This document shows positions 1 to 5,766 of a stretch of DNA of 28,531 nt, in pieces. Source of the DNA: a virus. Made by a program: the position numbers and the translations under genes. The stretch lies in the IMG/VR virus record IMGVR_UViG_3300009108_000041, positions 1 through 28,531 of that record. One strand, given 5' to 3'. The stretch's first letter is position 1. Each line of letters opens with the position of its first letter. The notes beneath the pieces are model-generated. The model searched no databases and was not told where the DNA came from. It was given only the letters and a program-made list of their open reading frames with translations.

Positions 1-41
1 AATACATCTGACCTTATGTAATAGGTTTTATATTTACTCAT
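1..41 (-). CDS. Start of a further minus-strand gene, cut by the window edge
   Basis: The first 13 codons of a leftward gene are visible. The ATG at 41-39 overlaps the TGA stop of the preceding gene (ATGA), and an AGGAG ribosome-binding site sits about 7 bases before it, inside the preceding gene's last codons. The visible N-terminus reads MSKYKTYYIRSDV and does not identify a family. The overlap matches the other junctions of this operon, which is the main reason to believe it. The remainder lies outside the window. Confidence 0.5.
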   Translation of the reverse strand, partial: MSKYKTYYIRSDV

Positions 42-271
42 TTTATTTCTCCTTTTAATGCTTCTAATATTTGAAAATCTCTTTTGCGAAAACCTTCTCT
101 CCCATATGCTTGATAACCCAAATCTTCAAGAGAACCATCTTCCCAAATGATACCCCATGTTTTTCCTTTTCTAAATCCATAGTTATCTGCTTTGAATTTC
201 CATTTTAACCATCCAAAACTTCCATTCTGTTTTTCACCATATTTTGGCTGAATTTCATGTATTATCATCAT
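38..271 (-). CDS. Small phage protein of unknown function (77 aa)
   Basis: I do not recognise this 77-residue protein. It is rich in Trp, Gly and Lys (a GWLKWKF run near residues 20-26, then KTWGIIWEDGS around 37-47), suggesting a small soluble beta-containing domain. There is no membrane segment and no known motif. The ATG at 271-269 overlaps the TGA of the upstream gene and has a GAGGTGGA ribosome-binding sequence directly before it. A second ATG follows at once, so the start could be one codon later. It belongs to the tightly coupled leftward operon of accessory genes. Its reality rests on length, spacing and ribosome-binding site, not on homology. Confidence 0.6.
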   Translation of the reverse strand: MMIIHEIQPKYGEKQNGSFGWLKWKFKADNYGFRKGKTWGIIWEDGSLEDLGYQAYGREGFRKRDFQILEALKGEIK

Positions 272-480
272 TCCACCTCACTTTCTCCAATAGCTTTCAA
301 TGTCTGATATGTATTGAATCCCATTGGGTTATTTTTGATTGTGTTTAGCTTAGCGGATAGTTCTATGGCAGTCTGTCGCCATTGAGACTTACCGCTCTCA
401 GCGTTTTTTAGCATCTGTCGAAGGAAATATATGTAGCCTACAACAATGCTAAGCGTTAAGATTGTTAATCCGTTTATCAT
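268..480 (-). CDS. Small single-pass membrane protein (70 aa)
   Basis: This 70-residue protein has one N-terminal hydrophobic segment (about residues 4-20, LTILTLSIVVGYIYFL) followed by a basic, helical tail with several Lys and Gln residues. The pattern is a signal-anchor protein with the tail probably in the cytoplasm. The start at 480-478 has a GGAG site 6-9 bases upstream. That site lies inside the last codons of the preceding gene, so the two genes overlap by 32 bases. It is too short to assign. Small membrane proteins next to accessory phage genes include spanin or holin parts and superinfection exclusion factors, but nothing here favours any of these. Confidence 0.55.
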   Translation of the reverse strand: MINGLTILTLSIVVGYIYFLRQMLKNAESGKSQWRQTAIELSAKLNTIKNNPMGFNTYQTLKAIGESEVE

Positions 481-790
481 TATTCAACTCCGTTGTTTTT
501 GGTTTTAGGGTTTGTGGTTTGGGGGTTGGCTTTTTATGATAAGGAAAAGGTTTTCCCATATATGTACCCACAAAATGCCAATGCGTGCCTTTGCCACCGT
601 TTCTTACGATTAGTTTTGCCTCTACGAGACGTTTGCCGAAGTTAGCAGGGTCTCTTTCATTCCACATCCACCACTTGTCGTTTGGTTTGTTATAAAGAAT
701 GTTCCCATTCTTTAGCACCGAGTAGTGAGGGTGTGCTTTGGCAAATTGAGTCGCCAATTCTTTTCGTCGTTTTGCTGTGGGATATTTCAT
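449..790 (-). CDS. Unknown basic phage protein with Pro/Lys/Thr-rich tail (113 aa)
   Basis: The first 85 or so residues form a compact basic domain with a WWMW aromatic cluster near residue 40, an LIVRNGGKGTHWHFVGTY stretch, and many Lys and Arg residues. A nucleic-acid-binding role is possible but not shown. After residue 85 the sequence becomes low-complexity (HKKPTPKPQTLKPKTTELNN). That tail is translated from a copy of the operon's ribosome-binding cassette which has lost one base compared with the copy at 1205-1232. The in-frame TAA present in the other copy is therefore missing, and the gene reads 32 bases into its neighbour. The ATG overlaps the preceding stop (TAATG). No family was recognised. 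Confidence 0.6.
   Translation of the reverse strand: MKYPTAKRRKELATQFAKAHPHYSVLKNGNILYNKPNDKWWMWNERDPANFGKRLVEAKLIVRNGGKGTHWHFVGTYMGKPFPYHKKPTPKPQTLKPKTTELNNDKRINNLNA
483..509 (-). repeat. Ribosome-binding cassette, copy 1 (lacks one base)
   Basis: These 27 bases match 1205-1232 exactly except for one missing base. On the coding strand both run CTAAAACCA, then a short A run, then ACAACGGAGTTGAA, just before an ATG. The GGAG is the ribosome-binding site of the membrane-protein gene starting at 480. In this copy the missing T removes a TAA stop, so the upstream gene continues through it. Confidence 0.75.
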
Positions 791-1203
791 TAGCTTACCC
801 TAAATGCTAAGTATTCGCCAATTTCATACCCATACCCATCGTAATGTGCAAAATGATGTCCGTACCCATCTGCGGAAACGTATTTGCTCTGCACTTCTTC
901 TATTTTTAACGCCATCAGTTCACCAAGCACTTCATATGATTCGTTGGCTTGCGCCTTACTAACCACCTTTAGGGGTAGTTCTGTTATTTCAGCAATGAAC
1001 CAATGACTAAAGCACCCAAGCATATATCTGTCCGACAGCAGTTCGTCTTGCATAATTTCATCAATCTTATCACTGTGGATAAATCTGAAGTTCTCCACCT
1101 CGAAGTCTTCGTCTTTATCCATCATGCTAAAGATGACCGTCCTATGGTCTGTAACGAGGTTTTTAACTTCGTTAATTATCGTTTTTGTTTTTGTGTATTC
1201 CAT
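790..1203 (-). CDS. Conserved-looking phage protein with aromatic/Gly C-terminus (137 aa)
   Basis: This 137-residue protein has an acidic N-terminal half (KDEDFEVENF near residues 30-40) and a striking C-terminus, DGYGHHFAHYDGYGYEIGEY, at about residues 112-131. Similar His/Tyr/Gly C-termini occur in uncharacterised phage proteins as far as I recall; the function is unknown. I start it at the ATG at 1203, because GGAG lies 6 bases upstream; a TTG two codons earlier is also in frame. Its TAA overlaps the next gene's ATG, indicating translational coupling. No membrane segment or catalytic motif was seen. Confidence 0.65.
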   Translation of the reverse strand: MEYTKTKTIINEVKNLVTDHRTVIFSMMDKDEDFEVENFRFIHSDKIDEIMQDELLSDRYMLGCFSHWFIAEITELPLKVVSKAQANESYEVLGELMALKIEEVQSKYVSADGYGHHFAHYDGYGYEIGEYLAFRVS

Positions 1204-1204
1204 T

Positions 1205-1232
1205 TTCAACTCCGTTGTTTTATGGTTTTAGG
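1205..1232 (-). repeat. Ribosome-binding cassette, copy 2 (complete)
   Basis: This is the 28-base counterpart of 483-509, about 720 bp away. Read on the coding strand it contains the last codons and TAA stop of the 1220-1519 gene (CTA AAA CCA TAA), followed by ACAACGGAGTTGAA and the ATG of the 790-1203 gene. It acts as a stop-plus-start junction module. Confidence 0.75.
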
Positions 1233-1519
1233 TTTTTTAATCCTTTTGGGATTAATTCTTTTGGTAAATCTTTAGCTTGGACGGTTATAACATTTCCGTT
1301 AGACAAGGTATATGTAACTATTGCTTGACTTATGGTGCTTGGGTGTTTCGAGGTAGTTTTAGACTTAACAGGGAAGTCTTCGTCGGTTATGCGTAGAAAC
1401 TCCTTCAAAATTGTTGTTCGCCTTAGTTCTTCCAAATTCTTTACTTGTTCTTCGTAAAGTCCTTTTTGCCGTTCGATATTTTCAATAATCTTTTTTGTTT
1501 TGTCGCTCAGTTTTAGCAT
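1220..1519 (-). CDS. Small coiled-coil protein (99 aa)
   Basis: Residues 3-45 form an uninterrupted charged helix with heptad-like spacing (KTKKIIENIERQKGLYEE, then LEELRRTTILKEF), likely a coiled coil. The second half (about 55-90) has alternating hydrophobic residues (SQAIVTYTLSNGNVITVQAKDLP) typical of a short beta hairpin. No enzymatic motif is present. The ATG at 1519 is preceded by GGAAGGAT, which overlaps the end of the upstream DUF7192-like gene, so translation is probably coupled to it. It could be a small partner of the upstream AAA+/DUF7192 pair, but that is only inferred from position. Confidence 0.6.
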   Translation of the reverse strand: MLKLSDKTKKIIENIERQKGLYEEQVKNLEELRRTTILKEFLRITDEDFPVKSKTTSKHPSTISQAIVTYTLSNGNVITVQAKDLPKELIPKGLKNLKP

Positions 1520-1523
1520 AATG

Positions 1524-2444
1524 CTATCCTTCCATGACTTGTGTTATTAATTCCTGTGCGTATTCACTTCGACCTTTAGCATCTTGTCGCCATTGTTTTG
1601 CTATCATGTAGTCAATTCCCATGAATTCAAGCATGGCTTCGGACGTTTCTAAGGCTTTACCCATATTCCATGTGCTTCTTTGGTCGTAAAATCCTTCGTC
1701 GAAGATTCCAAAGATTGAATCTCTGAAAAGCCCCTGTGCGAATAGCAATCCAACTCTTTTTGTGTCTAAAGGCTCTTCGAAGTCTTTCAATGTGAAATTC
1801 ACCGAACATTCGCACCTGTCATCCATTATAAGATTATCCCACCCTGCCGAGCATAGCATTATTCTTGTAGCTACCCCTTTTTTGGTTAGAGCATCTGCTA
1901 AGATAACCGCCATAGCTGTTATTTCGGCGAAGTCATCTTCATCGTTACCGCAAGACATTGTCATATTCAGCCCAAGCGTAATAGCTTTGCGTTCGGTGTC
2001 TCTTTCCACGTTTTGCCAATATTCAGGTACTCCACTCATAATTCTGTCGAAGTCTAATTCATCACCGTCTTCACGGAAACGTCTTCGTCTTTTCATGGAT
2101 ACCCCTGTGTCTGAAAAGATTTCGGGATTAGTGAATTCTAATTCACTTCGATAATCCATCACTCTTTTTAGCACCTTTTCGGCAAGGTCGCCTGTATCTA
2201 TCACCATGTGCGTTTTTTCACGATTTTTGTAATATCCAAATGCCCATGAATCTGAGGAATCACCTTGATGTCCGTATTCACCTTCCCTTATGAATTCCAT
2301 GAATTCTGAATTGTCTCGAAATTCTTTGAGTATTAACCTTCTCTTGCCTTTGGGGTCACTACGTGGTACGTCATAAGATTGATAATCTCTACCCTTGTTT
2401 TCGGGGTCTTTTACGGTTTCGATTTTGTTTGTATCGATTAACAT
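1524..2444 (-). CDS. DUF7192-like phage protein, possible degenerate VWA partner of the AAA+ ATPase
   Basis: This 306-residue protein matches what I remember of the phage DUF7192 family: an EFxxFIREGEYGHQGDSSDSW segment near 47-67, a SGVPEYWQNV block near 137-146, and a hydrophobic strand ITLGLNMTMSCG at 155-166 followed by a helix carrying AVILADALTKKG. The strand-then-helix layout resembles the first strand of a von Willebrand A domain. The metal-site DxSxS is replaced by NMTMS (160-164), so metal binding is doubtful. Its ATG overlaps the stop of the MoxR-like ATPase gene, which is the arrangement seen for MoxR-VWA chaperone pairs (for example CobS-CobT and RavA-ViaA). The likely role is adaptor or substrate recogniser for that ATPase; the substrate is unknown. 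The family call is from memory. Confidence 0.6.
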   Translation of the reverse strand: MLIDTNKIETVKDPENKGRDYQSYDVPRSDPKGKRRLILKEFRDNSEFMEFIREGEYGHQGDSSDSWAFGYYKNREKTHMVIDTGDLAEKVLKRVMDYRSELEFTNPEIFSDTGVSMKRRRRFREDGDELDFDRIMSGVPEYWQNVERDTERKAITLGLNMTMSCGNDEDDFAEITAMAVILADALTKKGVATRIMLCSAGWDNLIMDDRCECSVNFTLKDFEEPLDTKRVGLLFAQGLFRDSIFGIFDEGFYDQRSTWNMGKALETSEAMLEFMGIDYMIAKQWRQDAKGRSEYAQELITQVMEG

Positions 2445-3721
2445 TATTTAGCACCTTTTGATTGGGGATTAATTTCTGATTGAGCCTTTGCTATGATGTC
2501 GGTTAGCATGACTTTATCTTTTTCATTCTTTTGCCATGATACCGTCATGTCATTTAGCACTTGTTTTACGCTGTCACCGTCGATAACAGCCTTGCGCCCC
2601 TCCGCAAACAGACGTGTGGATACCACTCTTCTGAGCCTGTTTTTTGCTACCTCTTTACGTAGCTTTTTGAGGGAATTCCCAAGAGCCACGAGATTCTTTT
2701 CGATAGCTTTTTCGCTACCATCATGGGAGTAGATTTTCGGCTTTTTAGCTCGCTTTTTGTTTCCTGTCAAGATTAACTCTTCCAATCGGTCGTCATAATC
2801 GACGTATATGGTTGAGAGGGCAAATCTGTCAAGCGTAGCTTGGTCTAACTGATTCCGTCCTGTGTATTCCCATGAGCCGTTTCCTGTACCGTAGGTATTA
2901 CAGCAAGCTAAGAAAAAGCACCCTTCGTGACGTTTAAGGGTGGGTTTTTCGGTGTTATTGGGAACCGATAGTATCCCATTCGCAAGGAATGAATTCCATA
3001 CGACGAGCATATTAGGGTCGCTTGCATCAAATTCGTCGGCAAGGAATACTCCGCCATTCTCAGCAATCTCAATGAACGGCGTGCTAATATACCGACCATC
3101 CATTAGCATTCGACCCAAGACATGACCTTCGGACATTCCTGCCGTACATGAGATGTGACCGAACGCAGTATTTAGTGCCTCAGCTACGTTCTGAGCCAAA
3201 GTGGTTTTTCCTGTACCAGCAGGGCCTACAAGCATGACATTCCTGTGACGTAATGCCTTGCGGATTATCCGTTCCAATAGGTGATGGCTTACCTTCCCTT
3301 TGGGAATGGTAATATCATTGAATTGCTGACCTTCGACGTTAACCGATATGGAAACGTCTTCTTCTTCGTCGGTAAGACCTAACTTCTTACGAAGTTCTTC
3401 GAGGGCTTCTTTAATCTCGGCTTTTTCATCTTTTTCAGTAGCCGACGGTTTACTGGATTCGCTGTCGGTTTTAGCATCTGTTTTAGCACCGTCCTGTTCA
3501 GTAGCCGACGGTGTACTGTCAGAATCTGAGGATGGCTTTGGACGGTTATGAATTAACCGTTTTAACTGTTCTTTCCTCATGTGAGCAATCTCAGAAGTAC
3601 CTTCTGAAATAGTTCCGTTTTTGGATAGTTTGTAACCGATTTTCCGTAGTTCGGCGACGGTTTTATCCCTCAAGTCATCGACTGAGTAGTAGTCTGTGGA
3701 TGGGTGTGTTTCTGTTATCAT
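2444..3721 (-). CDS. MoxR/CobS-like AAA+ ATPase
   Basis: This is a 425-residue ATPase. Residues 13-60 look like a Rho-N/SAP-type helical domain (TVAELRKIGYKL, then MRKEQLKRLIHNR). Residues 61-105 are an acidic Ser/Thr/Asp linker that repeats PSATE twice. Residues 135-390 are the AAA+ core. It contains Walker A GPAGTGKTT (166-174), Walker B GVFLADEFD (224-232), a sensor-1 Asn in ACCNTYG (N275), a DRF motif (R299) and an STR motif (369-370) of sensor-2 type. The layout matches MoxR/CobS-like chaperone ATPases common in phages. An AGGAG site lies about 9 bases before the ATG. Its stop overlaps the DUF7192-like gene. It probably forms a hexameric ring that remodels a protein or protein-DNA complex. 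The target is not evident. Confidence 0.85.
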   Translation of the reverse strand: MITETHPSTDYYSVDDLRDKTVAELRKIGYKLSKNGTISEGTSEIAHMRKEQLKRLIHNRPKPSSDSDSTPSATEQDGAKTDAKTDSESSKPSATEKDEKAEIKEALEELRKKLGLTDEEEDVSISVNVEGQQFNDITIPKGKVSHHLLERIIRKALRHRNVMLVGPAGTGKTTLAQNVAEALNTAFGHISCTAGMSEGHVLGRMLMDGRYISTPFIEIAENGGVFLADEFDASDPNMLVVWNSFLANGILSVPNNTEKPTLKRHEGCFFLACCNTYGTGNGSWEYTGRNQLDQATLDRFALSTIYVDYDDRLEELILTGNKKRAKKPKIYSHDGSEKAIEKNLVALGNSLKKLRKEVAKNRLRRVVSTRLFAEGRKAVIDGDSVKQVLNDMTVSWQKNEKDKVMLTDIIAKAQSEINPQSKGAK

Positions 3722-3759
3722 GGTTTTTCTCCTAAGTTCGTTGGTTTAGGTGTAACTTT

Positions 3760-4122
3760 TTAGCAGGAATAGGCTGAATACGTGTCGTCATTCAGCAGGA
3801 ATTCCGCTCTTCCATTCGTGAAGGTAATGGGTTCGGGTTCGAGGAACGTAGGCGTGTCCACGTACCATTTCCCCTTCGATTGATAGACGTGAAAGTCTAA
3901 GCCGTAGGCTTTAGCAACTTCGTTCATTCGTCTCTTCGTCGTAGCTGTCTCATGCCCACCTGTGCGAAGGATAGCAAGATTCTCTTCTCTGTCGATGGTT
4001 ACTATAACCGTCGAGTATAGCGTGACGTTGATTCGTCCGTTCGTGCCTGCGCTTACGTTCGTAGCCTTCTTCCTGCGAAGGGCTGTTTCGAGGTTCGGTT
4101 GTTGTGTGTGTGTGTGTTTCAT
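3760..4122 (-). CDS. Conserved phage hypothetical protein with TATTKRRMN motif (120 aa)
   Basis: This is the first gene of the leftward operon. The core (residues 30-100) has beta strands INVTLYSTVIVTID and LAILRTGG, then ETATTKRRMNEVAKAYGL (about 58-75), then FHVYQSKGKWYVDTP. The TATTKRRMN...WYV pattern recurs in small uncharacterised phage proteins that I recall from other genomes; the function is unknown. The basic TKRR helix may contact nucleic acid. A clear GGAG ribosome-binding site lies 6-10 bases before the ATG, next to a 5-bp hairpin. The N-terminal MKHTHTQQ comes from a GT-repeat tract on the plus strand. It is separated by 38 bases from the ATPase gene. Confidence 0.7.
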   Translation of the reverse strand: MKHTHTQQPNLETALRRKKATNVSAGTNGRINVTLYSTVIVTIDREENLAILRTGGHETATTKRRMNEVAKAYGLDFHVYQSKGKWYVDTPTFLEPEPITFTNGRAEFLLNDDTYSAYSC

Positions 4123-4128
4123 GTCGTT

Positions 4129-4213
4129 CTCCTGACGGCTGACCGTCGGTTTGGGTGTTCAAATTGGACGAGACCGCCTCGACCAACGCATATAACTTAA
4201 CAAATTTGAACAC
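4129..4213 (-). promoter_or_regulatory. Leader of the leftward operon with inverted repeat and hairpin
   Basis: An 11-bp perfect inverted repeat (GTGTTCAAATT at 4155-4165, AATTTGAACAC at 4203-4213) flanks 37 bp, including an AT-rich stretch at 4190-4201 that could be a -10 region on the minus strand. A 5-bp hairpin (GACGG at 4134-4138, CCGTC at 4143-4147, 4-nt loop) directly adjoins the GGAG site at 4129-4133. This fits an operator-controlled leftward promoter, or an RNA structure near the ribosome-binding site. No strong -35 element was found, so the promoter itself is not firmly placed. Confidence 0.4.
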
Positions 4214-4409
4214 GCTAAGGCAACAAATTCCTGTAAGTTACGCAATATCAAGGGTTTACGGAGGCTTAGCATGGTGTTTGGCACTGCCCTAAAATGGCAA
4301 AATACAGGGAAATATAAGGATTTAGCATGCTGTCGGTTACCGTCGAGAAGGTAGAATGAGGGAAAAAATGGTCAACGCAGGCAGGATTATTGCGGACTCA
4401 ACGGTTTTT

Positions 4410-4451
4410 GGGAGGGGCAATCCGAAATCGTGGGGGGTGCGTGGGGAGGGG
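4410..4451 (+). other. G-rich tract, possible G-quadruplex
   Basis: Five runs of three or more G fall within 42 bases: GGG (4410-4412), GGGG (4414-4417), GGGGGG (4432-4437), GGGG (4443-4446) and GGGG (4448-4451). The loops are 1, 14, 5 and 1 bases. The tract is unusual in an AT-leaning region with no gene. Folding is possible but needs one long loop. Confidence 0.35.
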
Positions 4452-4494
4452 AGAGACCTCTATAAAAATTACGAGCAAAAATCAACCAAATTAC

Positions 4495-4536
4495 TGCATA
4501 CAGATTGCTTACAAGCTTGCATACAACTTGCTTACA
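4495..4536. repeat. Four TGCWTACA boxes spaced about one helical turn
   Basis: TGCATACA at 4495 and 4518 alternates with TGCTTACA at 4506 and 4529, giving centre spacings of 11, 12 and 11 bp. Such phasing puts all boxes on one face of the helix, as expected for cooperative binding of a protein. Confidence 0.65.
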
Positions 4537-4569
4537 AATAATATTTTTTAGACTATTTCTCGTCTATCT

Positions 4570-4640
4570 CTTATTAAATAGCTTATTAAATAACTTGTTA
4601 AATAGCTGTTTAATAGGTTGTTTAATTGCTTATTAATCTG
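4570..4640. repeat. Six imperfect 12-bp iterons
   Basis: Tandem units start at 4570, 4582, 4594, 4606, 4617 and 4629. The first three are CTTATTAAATAG, CTTATTAAATAA and CTTGTTAAATAG. The last three are diverged (the fourth is 11 bp) but keep the TTAAT core. The unit length is near a helical turn. Direct, phased and AT-rich repeats suggest binding sites for a replication initiator or repressor. Confidence 0.65.
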
Positions 4641-4645
4641 GTACT

Positions 4646-4697
4646 GGTATAGGTATAGGTATATATATAATAAGTATATAATATACTTAATATTAAG
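4646..4697. repeat. GGTATA triple repeat and AT-rich palindromes
   Basis: Three tandem GGTATA units (4646-4663) run into a nearly pure AT stretch. This contains an 8-bp inverted repeat, TAAGTATA at 4671-4678 and TATACTTA at 4682-4689, overlapping a perfect 12-bp palindrome CTTAATATTAAG at 4686-4697. It is a good candidate for a duplex-unwinding element or operator. Confidence 0.5.
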
Positions 4698-4737
4698 AGC
4701 CTGAAAAAAGTTTAGAAATGTTTAGTGAAACAAAGGC

Positions 4738-4765
4738 TTGTAATAGTCGTTTGGTAATGTATGAT
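4738..4765 (+). promoter_or_regulatory. Candidate sigma70-type promoter for the rightward block
   Basis: TTGTAA (4738-4743) and TATGAT (4760-4765) are separated by 16 bp. The predicted transcript would begin near 4772, only about 13 bases before the GTG of the small terminase gene, giving an almost leaderless message. There is no good Shine-Dalgarno sequence there, which agrees with a near-leaderless start. Confidence 0.45.
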
Positions 4766-4784
4766 ACGGTTATAGATTAGAGCC

Positions 4785-5591
4785 GTGAAGGTTTATTGTC
4801 ATGGACGTGAATTTGACGAGTATACCGTCTCTGAGGCTATGAAACTAAGCATTGATGCCTTGTTTGACTGGCGGAAAGCAAAAAAAAATGACTGGGTTGT
4901 TACATTTGATGGCAAAGTTATTAAAGTGCTTGCCCGCTTTGAGTTCAATAAGAGCAGGAAAAAGCCAAGCATCATTCTTCGGACGGGATACGGCGATACT
5001 TCACTGTCTTCAAAACACATCTATGCAAAGGAAACCAAGTTTTTTGATGATATCGACAAACCTTATACGTACGGTCTACCGCCGACAAGCAAACAACAGG
5101 CGTTCATCGATAGACTCATCAACAAAAATTCGTTCGATGAGCATGGAAACGCAAATGCCAATGACATAATCAGCGAATACATGGCGGTATTCAGCGATAA
5201 TAATGAAAAACAAGCGCTACGTCGTGGGTTAAGGATTCTCAGAAAGAAGTCAATTAAAGAAATGGTCAACCAATCACTAAAAGAAAAGTTTGAAACACAT
5301 GGTCTGGATGATGACTATGTAGCTGTAAAACTTAAAACGCTGGTGGAGGAAAGTAAAACCCCAGACAGTGTTAGGCTCTCTGCGCTCAATCGTATCGGAG
5401 ATGTTTTAGGGCATACCGTAAAGGAAAAAGAAGAAAAAGCACAAAATATCATTATGATATCAGACGGGGATAAAAAATTATTAGCCCAAGTACGTCAAGA
5501 TTTGAGTGACCAGCAAATTAATCAACTTATGGCTAAAGTAAAGAAGGGCGGTGTGGATGCCGTTGTTGAAAGCGAAAATACCGAAAGCTGA
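4785..5591 (+). CDS. terS: Putative small terminase subunit with N-terminal extension
   Basis: This 268-residue protein opens the rightward packaging block, in the position of a small terminase. Residues 100-215 are helical. They contain TSKQQAFIDRLIN (about 101-113), a basic stretch LRRGLRILRKKSIKEMVN (about 144-161) and KFETHGLDDDYVAVKLKTLVEE followed by SVRLSALNRIGDVLGH. The last two are typical of small-terminase-like proteins, where a helix-turn-helix selects viral DNA and oligomerises. Residues 1-95 form an extra beta-rich domain of unknown role. The C-terminal tail is charged and may bind the large subunit. The GTG start is chosen because it follows the promoter closely; the next in-frame ATG (4836) would drop 17 residues. 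The small-terminase call is by pattern and position. Confidence 0.65.
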   Translation: MKVYCHGREFDEYTVSEAMKLSIDALFDWRKAKKNDWVVTFDGKVIKVLARFEFNKSRKKPSIILRTGYGDTSLSSKHIYAKETKFFDDIDKPYTYGLPPTSKQQAFIDRLINKNSFDEHGNANANDIISEYMAVFSDNNEKQALRRGLRILRKKSIKEMVNQSLKEKFETHGLDDDYVAVKLKTLVEESKTPDSVRLSALNRIGDVLGHTVKEKEEKAQNIIMISDGDKKLLAQVRQDLSDQQINQLMAKVKKGGVDAVVESENTES

Positions 5592-5766
5592 ACTGCAAGT
5601 GGAAATGGATGTGGATAAAGATGCCTTTATCAGTCTTAACGGTAAAATGTATCCCATTGACGGCGCTGTAAGTGAACTTGTAATGTCTATGCTGGAAGAA
5701 ATTGTCTCTTTGAGAGAGCAAATTAGCGTTTATAATGAATATTTGGGTGAAGGAGGCGATGCGTAA
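5551..5766 (+). CDS. Small helical protein between the terminase genes (71 aa)
   Basis: This 71-residue protein overlaps the end of the small-terminase gene by 41 bases. Residues 1-18 are basic or mixed, residues 20-38 include FISLNGKMYPIDGAV, and residues 39-64 form a leucine/valine-rich helix (ELVMSMLEEIVSLREQISVY) that could dimerise. A GAAGGG sequence lies about 8 bases before the ATG at 5551. An internal ATG at 5604 would give a 53-residue form lacking the overlap but has a poorer ribosome-binding site. It is unidentified. Its location suggests a packaging accessory role, by position only. Confidence 0.55.
   Translation: MWMPLLKAKIPKAELQVEMDVDKDAFISLNGKMYPIDGAVSELVMSMLEEIVSLREQISVYNEYLGEGGDA

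Larger units (their letters stand above)
4123..4784. other. Divergent intergenic control region, candidate replication origin
   Basis: This is the only long gene-poor stretch and the point where transcription diverges. From left to right it holds the leader inverted repeat (4155-4213), two TTAGCATG boxes (4265-4272 and 4322-4329), a G-rich tract (4410-4451), TGCWTACA boxes (4495-4536), 12-bp iterons (4570-4640), GGTATA repeats and AT-rich palindromes (4646-4697), and a rightward promoter (4738-4765). Direct iterons beside an AT-rich unwinding-prone stretch are the usual design of iteron-type phage and plasmid origins. No initiator gene is seen in the window, so an operator array is an alternative. 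Confidence 0.5.

Noticed and set aside
1003-1275. 90-codon plus-strand frame crossing two minus-strand genes
   Set aside because: It crosses the junction of two coupled genes with good ribosome-binding sites and has none of its own.
3436-3520. Repeated CAGTAGCCGACGG in the ATPase gene as a regulatory element
   Set aside because: Both copies are in frame and encode the PSATE repeats of the acidic linker, so a coding duplication is sufficient.
4356-4541. 61-codon open frame on the plus strand in the control region
   Set aside because: Its second half is made of the TGCWTACA boxes, it has only a marginal ribosome-binding site, and the product resembles nothing. The repeats explain the sequence better.
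4570-4640. CRISPR-like array
   Set aside because: The units are tandem 12-bp repeats without spacers, so they are iterons.
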